A DNA stretch of 6,714 nt from Methanobacteriota archaeon (GTDB taxonomy: Archaea > Thermoplasmatota > Poseidoniia > Poseidoniales > Poseidoniaceae). The stretch covers positions 1 through 6,714 of the forward strand of contig NZMM01000009.1 of the NCBI GenBank assembly GCA_002694585.1. Direction: 5' to 3'. Positions 1-6,333 of the stretch are shown here, in pieces. The position numbers were made by a program, and so were the translations under genes. The notes beneath the pieces are model-generated. The model was not told the DNA's origin and made no database searches. It was given only the letters and a program-made list of their open reading frames with translations. How positions within the stretch are numbered: the first letter of the stretch is position 1; each line of letters starts with the position of its first letter.

Positions 1-1
1 C

Positions 2-76
2 TTCCTTGAGCGTCGCTTCGTGAAGGTCCTGCAGGGCTTCAGAACCACGCGGGTCATGCGCGTGCACGGTGCCTGA
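2..76 (+). CDS. possible C-terminal tail of an upstream gene, cut by the left edge
   Basis: The second forward frame is open from the left edge to a TGA at 74-76 and encodes 24 residues ending in RVMRVHGA. I do not recognise a family. In its favour, about 20 of 24 codons end in G or C, matching the neighbouring genes, and it lies in the same direction as the zinc-ribbon gene 39 bases downstream. Against it, the stretch is very short and arginine-rich. The exactly opposed minus-strand frame is also open, reads acidic (for example VHAHDPRGSEALQDLHEAT, with GTG at 67-65), and could be the start of a leftward gene. The sequence to the left would settle it. Confidence 0.3.
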   Translation, partial: FLERRFVKVLQGFRTTRVMRVHGA

Positions 77-115
77 CAGTGAACCTTCTTGTCCCTTCTC
101 GTCGCCATTTAGGCC

Positions 116-358
116 ATGAAGAAAAGCGGCGTTTGCCCCAAATGCCAAGGCACGGACATCAAAATCAACAGCCTTGGCTCGTTAAACAACATGACTGCGG
201 GCAACTTCTATCGTTGCAAATCCTGTGGATTCACAGAAATTTGGTCGGACAAAACCCCCCAGCGGGACATCAAGATTCTCCTTTGGGTTGCTGCCGCTCT
301 TGTGCTGATTACCGTAGCCTACCTCGGCTTTACGCTCATTGAGATTCCGTCAGTCTGA
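116..358 (+). CDS. small zinc-ribbon protein with one C-terminal membrane helix
   Basis: An 80-residue protein of unrecognised specific family. Residues 7-10 (CPKC) and 34-37 (CKSC) form two CxxC knuckles 23 residues apart, the classic zinc-ribbon layout. Residues about 53-75 form one strongly hydrophobic helix, preceded by charged DKTPQRDIK and followed by a short tail. The visible plan is therefore a zinc-binding head, probably cytoplasmic, tethered to the membrane. Zinc ribbons of this kind bind nucleic acid or protein partners, but no partner can be named from sequence. The ATG at 116 sits directly before the first knuckle; no strong ribosome-binding site or TATA box is visible, so it may be leaderless or follow an upstream gene. 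Its stop overlaps the end of the convergent rmuC gene by 9 bases, leaving no room for separate terminators. The metal site makes a real gene likely; the function is unknown. Confidence 0.8.
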   Translation: MKKSGVCPKCQGTDIKINSLGSLNNMTAGNFYRCKSCGFTEIWSDKTPQRDIKILLWVAAALVLITVAYLGFTLIEIPSV

Positions 359-1594
359 GGGTTCTTCCTCGACCACGGTCGGTGCCTTGAGCGCCATGTC
401 TACGCTTGGCAGGTCTTCCAGCTGAGCCGCGGTGTTGTCAGAGATCTGCATGTCCTCTAGCCGGCGCGCCTGTGGGAGCACACGGCCTTCCCAGCTGCTG
501 ACGGCTTTGTTGTATGCATCCGTCGCCTTGCCCAGGTCTTTTCCGACCTTGGCAAAGTGGGCTGACCAAGTCGCCATGCGGCCGTAGAACTCCCGCGCGG
601 TGCCGACGATTTCCTCGGCTTGTCGGGCAAATTGCACCTGTTGCCACGTGAGCGCCACCGTGCGAAGCAGGGCGATGAGCGAAGCCGGTGAAGCGATGAC
701 GACGCGCCGGTCCATCGCCCACTCGTGCAGGCCGGGGTCGCGGTCAAAGGCGGCCGAAATGAGCGCTTCGGACGGCACGAACATCACCACGAATTGTGCC
801 CGGTCTCCGAAACTGCTCCAGTATTCCTTGCGGGTCAGTTCCGTGACGCGTCCACGCAGGGCCTTCGCGTGCTGGTCCATCAAGGCCTCACGGTGCGGGC
901 CTTCCTCGACCTCCAAGGCCTCAAGGTAGTGCTTGGCAGTCGCTTTCGCGTCGATGGGGATGACGCCCTCGCCAGGCAAGTGGACGATGACGTCTGGCCG
1001 GCCCGTGTCCGTGCTGGCCTGTTCCTCAAAATCGGCATGGGCGTTCATTCCTGCCAATTCGAGGATGTTCCGGAGGGCCACTTCGCCCCAGTCGCCGCGA
1101 ACGGCAGAGGATCGCCTCAGGGCCGTGGACAGGTTGCTGGCCTCCGTACCAAGACGAGAAGCGAGCGCACCAACTTCCTGCATCTGCCGTTCTACGCCCG
1201 CAATGGCGCCGATGCGCTTTTCCTCCAGCGCTTGCGTTGCTTCGCCAAGGTTGGCAAGGGATTCCTCGATGGGCTTCACGAGCCCTTCCATTTCGGTGAT
1301 CTGGGCTTTGGCTTCCTTTTCGGCTTCACTTTGCAATCGCTTGAAGCGTTCCTCAGCGATGTCGAGGAAGTCTTTCCGCTGCTGTTCGGCTAAGCGGCTG
1401 CTCAGGGCCGTCATGCGGTCCTCGAGGGCCTGTTCTTGCCCCGCTGCTGCAGCCATCATCGCTTCCAATTGCGCGATTTTGGCACCGTCTTCCGCTCGCG
1501 CCTCGGCAGCCTTCCGGCCTGCCAAGGTCCACGCCAATCCACCCACAAGGGCGGCCAATCCAACGGCGATGAGGGCGGTTTCGACGGCGCTCAT
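350..1594 (-). CDS. rmuC: RmuC family protein (DNA recombination/nuclease-like)
   Basis: RmuC proteins limit recombination at inverted repeats in E. coli and have a fold related to PD-(D/E)XK nucleases; the biochemical activity is poorly defined. From the ATG at 1594 the protein has 414 residues. A membrane helix lies at about 5-25, anchoring the N-terminus. A long alanine-, glutamate- and glutamine-rich coiled coil follows to about 153. The conserved core carries GDWGE (167-171), RPDVIVHLP (199-207) and IDAKA (214-218), the PD...DxK pair expected of the nuclease-like site. Later family blocks are FVVMFVPSEA and SPASLIALLRTVAL. The tail is acidic and ends EEEPSD. An in-frame GTG at 1600 would add two residues; ATG is preferred, with no Shine-Dalgarno to decide. 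It lies 27-33 bases after pyrG and is probably cotranscribed with it. Length is normal for the family. Confidence 0.93.
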   Translation of the reverse strand: MSAVETALIAVGLAALVGGLAWTLAGRKAAEARAEDGAKIAQLEAMMAAAAGQEQALEDRMTALSSRLAEQQRKDFLDIAEERFKRLQSEAEKEAKAQITEMEGLVKPIEESLANLGEATQALEEKRIGAIAGVERQMQEVGALASRLGTEASNLSTALRRSSAVRGDWGEVALRNILELAGMNAHADFEEQASTDTGRPDVIVHLPGEGVIPIDAKATAKHYLEALEVEEGPHREALMDQHAKALRGRVTELTRKEYWSSFGDRAQFVVMFVPSEALISAAFDRDPGLHEWAMDRRVVIASPASLIALLRTVALTWQQVQFARQAEEIVGTAREFYGRMATWSAHFAKVGKDLGKATDAYNKAVSSWEGRVLPQARRLEDMQISDNTAAQLEDLPSVDMALKAPTVVEEEPSD

Positions 1595-1627
1595 GCGCAC
1601 GCATCGGCGTCGAGGGTTCTTGAACGC

Positions 1628-3262
1628 TCAGGGCAGAGGTTGGCCGCTGGCGGCAAGGATGAGCCCGAGGAAGGGCGGGCTTGGTCGCCCCGGTCGTGAC
1701 TTGAATTCGGGGTGGTACTGCACCGCCACGAAGTAAGGATGGTCAGGCAATTCCAGGATCTCACAACGCTGGCCGGTCTCGTCCTTGCCGACAAAGGTCA
1801 GGCCTGCGGCCTCAAGGCGCTCAATCAATTCGGGGTTGACCTCGTAGCGGTGGCGGTGGCGTTCATCGACGCTCTCCAAGCCACCGTAGAGGCGCTTGAC
1901 CTTGCAATCGTCAACTTGGAACAGGGTCGGGCGGCTGCCAAGCCGCATGGTGCCGCCCAAGTGGGTCGTGGAAATCTCGGGCATGAAAATCACCGCAGGG
2001 TTGGGGCAGTCCTCGTCGAATTCCGTGGAGGTGGAGCCTTCCATGCCGAGCACGTTGCGTGCAAATTCGATGGCCGCCACTTGCAGTCCGAGGCAGATGC
2101 CGAAGTAGGGCACGCCGTTGGTCCGTGCATAATTGGCGGCGAGGATCTTCCCTTCGACACCACGGTGCCCGAAACCGCCAGGGACGAGGATGCCGTCTGC
2201 GGCACGCAGCCGCTTCCATGCGTCTGCATGGACGTCGTCTGGCACTCCGTGCTCGAGTTCACCCGCCTCCAGCCAATCGATGGTCAACTTGCGGTCGGCG
2301 GCCATGGCGGCGTGCTGAAGCGCTTTGATGACCGACAGATAGGCGTCCGAAAGGTCGGTGTATTTGCCCACCATGGCGATGGTGACGTTCTCTTCGAGCG
2401 CATCCAGGTGGTGGGCCATCCTGCGCCAGTCGTCCAGGAGGCCGTTCGGTTGCACCTTCAGGCCAAGGGTGGCGCAGAGCCCCTGCGCTTCGAGCATCAG
2501 GGGAACGTGGTAGATGTTCGGGACGTCATGGGTCGAAATGACGGCCTCCTCAGGCACGTGACAGAAGGCGGCCAGTTTCGCGCGTGTCTCTGGGTTGAGC
2601 GGCGCGGAGGATCGGCACACGAGGATGTCGGGAGTGATGCCCAGCCCCATGAGCTCCTTGACCGTGTGTTGGGTGGGCTTGGTTTTCTGTTCACCCACCG
2701 GCCCCATCACTGGAACGAGGGAGACGTGCACGAAGGTCACGTTGTTTCGGCCGACGCGGAACTGGAACTGCCGGAGGGCCTCGACGTAAGGGGCGGATTC
2801 GATGTCGCCGACCGTGCCGCCCAACTCGATGATACACACCTCCGGCTCGAGGCCGGAGTCGTCGCTGCACTGATGCGCGACGGTCTCGATCCAATCCATG
2901 ACGGCGTCCGTGATGTGCGGGATGACCTGAACGGTTTTGCCGAGGTAATCGCCGCGCCGTTCCGCTTCGATGACTTTCGAGTACACCTTTCCAGTGGTCA
3001 GGTTGTTGTCCCGCCCGAGGTTCAAGTCGAGGAAGCGCTCGTAGTTCCCAAGGTCGAGATCGACTTCACCGCCGTCGTCGAGGACAAAGACCTCACCGTG
3101 TTCAAACGGACTCATCGTTCCTGCGTCTGAGTTCAGGTAAGGGTCGATTTTGATGGAGGTGACCCGAAGGCCGCAGGCTTTCATCAACACGCCAATGCTG
3201 CTCGCCGTGACGCCTTTACCGAGTCCGCTGAGCACGCCACCTGAGACAACGATGTATCGCAT
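1628..3262 (-). CDS. pyrG: CTP synthase (glutamine-hydrolysing)
   Basis: Converts UTP to CTP using ATP and glutamine-derived ammonia, the last step of pyrimidine nucleotide synthesis, in the cytoplasm. The 544-residue length matches the family. The N-terminal synthetase domain (about 1-270) has the P-loop-like SGGVLSGLGKG (7-17) with K16, then IDPYLNSDAGTMSPFEHGE, DLDLGNYER and ELGGTVGDIES. The C-terminal class I glutamine amidotransferase domain has the oxyanion PGGFG (361-365), the nucleophile C390 in GICLGLQ, and H517/E519 in QYHPEF, completing the triad. Several blocks read like eukaryotic CTP synthases as I recall them (VSGGV, TSIKIDPYLN, LDDGGE, EALRQFQF, and SRPGRPSPPFLGL at the end) rather than E. 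coli PyrG. The start at ATG 3262 gives MRYIVVSGG, the usual family N-terminus. It follows the membrane-protein gene after a 67-base gap holding inverted repeats and precedes rmuC by 27-33 bases. No key residue is missing. Confidence 0.98.
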   Translation of the reverse strand: MRYIVVSGGVLSGLGKGVTASSIGVLMKACGLRVTSIKIDPYLNSDAGTMSPFEHGEVFVLDDGGEVDLDLGNYERFLDLNLGRDNNLTTGKVYSKVIEAERRGDYLGKTVQVIPHITDAVMDWIETVAHQCSDDSGLEPEVCIIELGGTVGDIESAPYVEALRQFQFRVGRNNVTFVHVSLVPVMGPVGEQKTKPTQHTVKELMGLGITPDILVCRSSAPLNPETRAKLAAFCHVPEEAVISTHDVPNIYHVPLMLEAQGLCATLGLKVQPNGLLDDWRRMAHHLDALEENVTIAMVGKYTDLSDAYLSVIKALQHAAMAADRKLTIDWLEAGELEHGVPDDVHADAWKRLRAADGILVPGGFGHRGVEGKILAANYARTNGVPYFGICLGLQVAAIEFARNVLGMEGSTSTEFDEDCPNPAVIFMPEISTTHLGGTMRLGSRPTLFQVDDCKVKRLYGGLESVDERHRHRYEVNPELIERLEAAGLTFVGKDETGQRCEILELPDHPYFVAVQYHPEFKSRPGRPSPPFLGLILAASGQPLP

Positions 3263-3264
3263 GG

Positions 3265-3329
3265 GCCCCCAACGGGATGAGAAGCCGTTGCCCGCCCTCT
3301 ATGAGCGTTGCGTGATGGAATCCGGGGGC
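3265..3329 (-). repeat. GC-only inverted repeat framing the gap before pyrG
   Basis: GCCCCC at 3265-3270 and GGGGGC at 3324-3329 are complementary and sit at the two ends of the 67-base gap, one just before the pyrG ATG and the other directly after the TAA of the upstream membrane-protein gene. In the transcript the GGGGGC copy lies against the start codon and would be the nearest thing to a Shine-Dalgarno, so pairing could mask it. It shares base 3270 with the inner repeat, so both stems cannot be complete together. No convincing TATA box was found in this gap. Pairing is inferred only. Confidence 0.25.
3270..3290 (-). repeat. inverted repeat in the pyrG leader
   Basis: CAACGG at 3270-3275 and CCGTTG at 3285-3290 are exact complements with a 9-base loop, ending 7 bases before the pyrG ATG in the leader. 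It could form a 6-bp RNA hairpin over the ribosome entry region or be a protein operator; neither is shown. A 6-bp match in GC-rich DNA can arise by chance. Confidence 0.35.
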
Positions 3330-5192
3330 TTACATCAGAATGGGCAACACGGCAGCGATGACCATCAGCGCCGGCGTGATGATGGCTTCCGTGGTCGAGC
3401 GGACTGCGCACATCACGGACAATTCGGTACCGCGGTGCATGCTGGCCGAGACGCCGATGTCGTCTTCACCGGTCATCATCAGGTTCGAGCACGGCACGCT
3501 CCCGTCAAGGCCTTCCGCGGCCAGAGCGGCGCTCGGGCGTGGCTGGACCTTCCCGAGCGCGTACACGGGATCGCCGATGCGCAAGCAGTGCATCGTCCAG
3601 CGACGGGGACGGTTGATGCCCGTTACGGAGCCCACGCTCACGATGTTTCCGACCTGCCAGTCGAAGATGGCCGGGCCGAAGTTGAACGTCGAGCGTCCAC
3701 CGCCAAACAAGGACGCCATCCGAGAGCCTTTGCCCTGTGTTGCTGCAGCCCACGAGCGGTCCAGCCACGTTGCTGGGTCCACATACAGGCCACCGGTTCC
3801 GTCATGGATGAGGAAGGGCGTGGACCCCTTATCTTCGGCCTCATGCCACCACTTGGTGACTTTCTCGTCCCCACTGCCACGGGTTTCCCAGACCTCCTGC
3901 AGCCACTTGTAGGCGACCACGCCGTCCACGGTGTGCTGCTGAAGGTGTTGGCCGGTCATCGATTTGATGGCCGCTTTGGCCACGCCGCTGGTCAGGGCGG
4001 TGATGGCCGTGCTCGAGCCTGGAACGGTCTGGGTTCCAACGGTGACGCGCATGGAGCCGGAGGCGGCTGGGCGAACCTCTCCGACCACCTCGGCCATCCC
4101 AACGGCCACCGAGCGAACAGGTGAGGTCGGGGTGTCGATGATGCTGTGCAGACGCTTCCAGCGTCCCCACGAGGCCCAGAAGACCAAGCCGCTGAACAAG
4201 GCGAGCCCTCCTTGTAAGATGAAGCGTCCAATGGGTCCGTAGGCACGGTCGGAGTAGATGCCGAGCATCGTGACCGCAGCCACGAAGCCGAAGCCCCAGA
4301 CCGAATACATCGTGAAGGTCGCGAGGTGGAGTTTCCCGAGGTTGTTGGGATGTTCTGGAAGCAAGGCCTCGGGGTTGTCGGCCGCATAGGGCATGGCACG
4401 GTTCCAGACTTCGACGCCAGGTGGGTCAAACACCCAATCGTGCTGATCGCCCTCCCATTCAGGAGCGACCGCGTAACGCAATCCTTCCTGGTCTTGGTGG
4501 AGGCGTTGGTGTGGGTCGTGTTCGCGCTGCAATTTCTTGAGCATACGTGCCCCTGGGGGTGAGGTTGATCCCATCAGGACGAGCGAAGCGATGGCCAGCA
4601 TGGCGAATGAGGTGGTGAACGCGGTCATTCGACCGATGGGGCGATGCGCCTGTTCACCACGAACGCCAACCCCAAGCACTTCTTCTTCTCCAGTCTCATG
4701 GTTGATGAACACCAGCAGCTCCACGTTTTCGCCAGCCTGAACGGTGTAGTCTGAGCACCCGGGCTTTGGGTAGCCGTGAGGCGCACTAGGGTCGGTCAAC
4801 ACCAGCGTGTCACCGTTTGGCAGTTCGAAGGTTGAGCGTTGGTTGACGACGTACAAACTCCATGACTCTTCACCTTCTTCGTTGGTGGTGCACGTTGCTT
4901 CCGCGTACCTGCTCGTGGTCATGGCCGTGGTGCGAACCCAGTGCCCTTCGTCGCCTTGCCGGCCTTCGCGCAACACGGTGGGCGCGTCGTCAGGTTGCTC
5001 TCCACCGGGGTCAGCGACCACCGGCACCTCGCCCGGGGGCGGAGCATCGACCAAAGTGCCTGCCATGATGAAGGTCGGCACAGCGATGAGCAGCATGAGC
5101 AGGCCGAGGCCCATGGCAATCCATCCAGCCAAGCCCATCGGCGCACCGAAGACAAAGGTGCCTTGATGCAGGTCTTGACGTGGATCGCCCAT
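3330..5192 (-). CDS. GIDE-domain (MUL1/MAPL-like) multi-pass membrane protein, no RING
   Basis: A 620-residue protein. Likely membrane helices are at about 19-44, 187-208, 290-312, 321-343 and 603-620. Residues 46-186 form an acidic loop with C101 and C146, probably outside the cell. The basic stretch at 216-233 and RWKRLH (344-349) predict inside ends, so the C-terminal domain should face the cytoplasm. Residues about 350-551 match my memory of the GIDE domain (the beside-a-membrane domain of MUL1): DTPTSPVRSVAVGMAEVVGEV (353-373) is written here only as its ends DTPTSPVRS and GMAEVVGEV, then YKWLQEVWE, PFLIHDGTGGLYVDP and LRIGDPVYALG. About 30 extra residues (377-410) interrupt the domain's front part. 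No C3HC4 RING follows, so ubiquitin ligase activity is not supported. The ATG at 5192 lies 25 bases after the dehydrogenase stop; the stop is TAA. The cellular role is unknown. Confidence is high for a real gene, moderate for the domain call. Confidence 0.82.
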   Translation of the reverse strand: MGDPRQDLHQGTFVFGAPMGLAGWIAMGLGLLMLLIAVPTFIMAGTLVDAPPPGEVPVVADPGGEQPDDAPTVLREGRQGDEGHWVRTTAMTTSRYAEATCTTNEEGEESWSLYVVNQRSTFELPNGDTLVLTDPSAPHGYPKPGCSDYTVQAGENVELLVFINHETGEEEVLGVGVRGEQAHRPIGRMTAFTTSFAMLAIASLVLMGSTSPPGARMLKKLQREHDPHQRLHQDQEGLRYAVAPEWEGDQHDWVFDPPGVEVWNRAMPYAADNPEALLPEHPNNLGKLHLATFTMYSVWGFGFVAAVTMLGIYSDRAYGPIGRFILQGGLALFSGLVFWASWGRWKRLHSIIDTPTSPVRSVAVGMAEVVGEVRPAASGSMRVTVGTQTVPGSSTAITALTSGVAKAAIKSMTGQHLQQHTVDGVVAYKWLQEVWETRGSGDEKVTKWWHEAEDKGSTPFLIHDGTGGLYVDPATWLDRSWAAATQGKGSRMASLFGGGRSTFNFGPAIFDWQVGNIVSVGSVTGINRPRRWTMHCLRIGDPVYALGKVQPRPSAALAAEGLDGSVPCSNLMMTGEDDIGVSASMHRGTELSVMCAVRSTTEAIITPALMVIAAVLPILM

Positions 5193-5217
5193 GATGGTGC
5201 CTGTGCGCTTTTTGGTT

Positions 5218-6270
5218 TCACGGTTTGGCCGAATCTTCGTCGAACATCAAGACCACTTTGCCGCAGTCTCCACGTCCAGCCAGGTCCATGCCTTGTTTGA
5301 ATTCGGCCACGGGGAGGGTGTGCGTGACGATGCGCTCGACGTCGATGGCTCCTGCCTCAAGCAGCGCGTGCATGCGGTCCCAGGTGCCCCACATCTTGCG
5401 GCCGTTGATGCCCTTGAGGTGGAGGTAGCGGAACACGACCTCGTTCATCGGGACCTCCGGCATGGAGGTGCCGTACACAGAAAGCACGTTCACGAAACCG
5501 CCCATGCGTGTGGATCGGATGGCGTTGGCCAAGGCGGCTTGTGCACCAGAAAACTCGCAAGCGTTGTCCACGCCCCGTCCATCGGTCGCCGCCAAAATCT
5601 CTGCGACGACATCGTGGTCCTTTCCGAGCACAAGGTCTGCGCCGAGCTGTTCGGCAAGGTCCATGCGGAAGCGGTTGTCCCAATCCACAGCGATGACTTT
5701 GGCGGCGCCCATCGCCTTTGCCGCGTTGACAGCGAACAAGCCGATTGGCCCGAGTCCGTGAACAGCGACGGTCGCCCCCTCGATAGGGCCTCCGGTCAAC
5801 GTGTGGATCGCGTTGCCAAGCGGGTCTTGAATCGAGGCGTGTTCGGGCTTCAGCCCTGGAGGGACAGGACGCGCATTGACCGCTGGAACGACGAAGTAGG
5901 GTGCAAAGGCGCCATGGTCGTGGACGCCGAGGATGGTCCCGTTTTCACACACGTGGGCGTTTCCTTCATCGCACCGCGGACACGCCCAACATGCGAGGTG
6001 ACACTCGATGGCGACCAGGTCACCGACATGACGGTCCACCACGCCGGGCCCGATGGCAGCGATCTCTCCGCACGTTTCGTGGCCGGTGACCGTTCCGAGG
6101 GGGACGTTGTCTCGGCTCCACTCGTCCCATTGCCAGATGTGCAGGTCGGTGCCGCAGATGCTGGTCGCCCGGGTACGGATCAACACCTCACCTTCGCCAG
6201 GCACAGGGATGGGGTGCTCCACGAGGTCGAAACCATCGGCTTCGTCGCGGACTTTCGTCCACGCCAGCAT
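5218..6270 (-). CDS. tdh: L-threonine 3-dehydrogenase, zinc-dependent
   Basis: Oxidises L-threonine with NAD+ to 2-amino-3-oxobutyrate, which a ligase (not in this window) splits with CoA to glycine and acetyl-CoA; cytoplasmic, medium-chain dehydrogenase family. Numbered from the upstream in-frame GTG at 6288: C45 (SICGTDLH), H70/E71 (GHE) and E95 fit the catalytic zinc site. C100, C103, C106 and C114 form the four-cysteine structural zinc lobe. GLGPIG (178-183) followed by D202 is an NAD-type Rossmann fold. TDH-specific signatures are WQWDEW (52-57), DPLGNAIHT and GRKMWGTWDRM, which favour it over other polyol or alcohol dehydrogenases. I prefer ATG 6270 (350 residues) because GGAGG lies 5 bases upstream; the GTG would add six residues. 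Family length is about 340-350. It follows the HMG-CoA synthase gene by 63 bases, and the membrane-protein gene starts 25 bases after it. Confidence 0.93.
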   Translation of the reverse strand: MLAWTKVRDEADGFDLVEHPIPVPGEGEVLIRTRATSICGTDLHIWQWDEWSRDNVPLGTVTGHETCGEIAAIGPGVVDRHVGDLVAIECHLACWACPRCDEGNAHVCENGTILGVHDHGAFAPYFVVPAVNARPVPPGLKPEHASIQDPLGNAIHTLTGGPIEGATVAVHGLGPIGLFAVNAAKAMGAAKVIAVDWDNRFRMDLAEQLGADLVLGKDHDVVAEILAATDGRGVDNACEFSGAQAALANAIRSTRMGGFVNVLSVYGTSMPEVPMNEVVFRYLHLKGINGRKMWGTWDRMHALLEAGAIDVERIVTHTLPVAEFKQGMDLAGRGDCGKVVLMFDEDSAKP

Positions 6271-6275
6271 GGCGC

Positions 6276-6280
6276 CCTCC
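6276..6280 (-). promoter_or_regulatory. Shine-Dalgarno site of tdh
   Basis: The minus strand reads GGAGG here, five bases before the ATG at 6270. It is the clearest ribosome-binding site in the window and decides the tdh start in favour of ATG over the upstream GTG at 6288. The other starts here have weak or no such match. Confidence 0.6.
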
Positions 6281-6293
6281 GCTTCCACAACAG

Positions 6294-6305
6294 GGGCTTA
6301 GGCCC
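6294..6305 (-). repeat. short GC hairpin in the tdh leader
   Basis: GGGC at 6294-6297 and GCCC at 6302-6305 pair around a 4-base loop. With only four base pairs it is weak evidence by itself. It lies between the stronger hairpin after the HMG-CoA synthase stop and the tdh ribosome-binding site. Confidence 0.2.
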
Positions 6306-6310
6306 ACGAC

Positions 6311-6332
6311 CCTTGAGGTTTGACCTGCAAGG
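6311..6332 (-). repeat. hairpin directly after the HMG-CoA synthase stop codon
   Basis: CCTTG (6311-6315) pairs with CAAGG (6328-6332), and AGGT (6316-6319) with ACCT (6323-6326). This gives a 9-bp stem with a 3-base loop and one unpaired base (6327). It begins 1 base after the HMG-CoA synthase TGA on the minus strand. There is no T-run after it, so it is not a standard intrinsic terminator. It could protect the 3' end of the upstream message or mark an RNA processing point between the two genes. Structure inferred from sequence only. Confidence 0.4.
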
Positions 6333-6333
6333 T

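Noticed and set aside
79..342. Plus-strand frame of 87 codons overlapping the zinc-ribbon gene
   Set aside because: Out of frame with the four-cysteine zinc ribbon and membrane helix, which give a coherent protein; this frame is proline/histidine-rich without pattern.
933..1736. Plus-strand open frame of 267 codons opposite rmuC
   Set aside because: Serine-, arginine- and alanine-rich translation typical of an antisense shadow; RmuC on the other strand is clear.
1712..3130. Plus-strand open frame of 472 codons opposite pyrG
   Set aside because: It lies entirely antisense to an unmistakable CTP synthase with all catalytic residues; long antisense frames are expected in GC-rich coding DNA, and the translation shows no recognisable domain.
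3150..4124. Plus-strand open frame of 324 codons spanning the pyrG leader and the GIDE gene
   Set aside because: It crosses the ends of two well-supported minus-strand genes and has no family features.
3330..5192. Calling the GIDE protein an active E3 ubiquitin ligase
   Set aside because: No RING cysteine/histidine pattern is present after the GIDE domain; the cysteines at 536, 568 and 595 are isolated.
6311..6332. Rho-independent terminator after HMG-CoA synthase
   Set aside because: The hairpin is not followed by a T-run on the minus strand, so it is recorded only as a hairpin.
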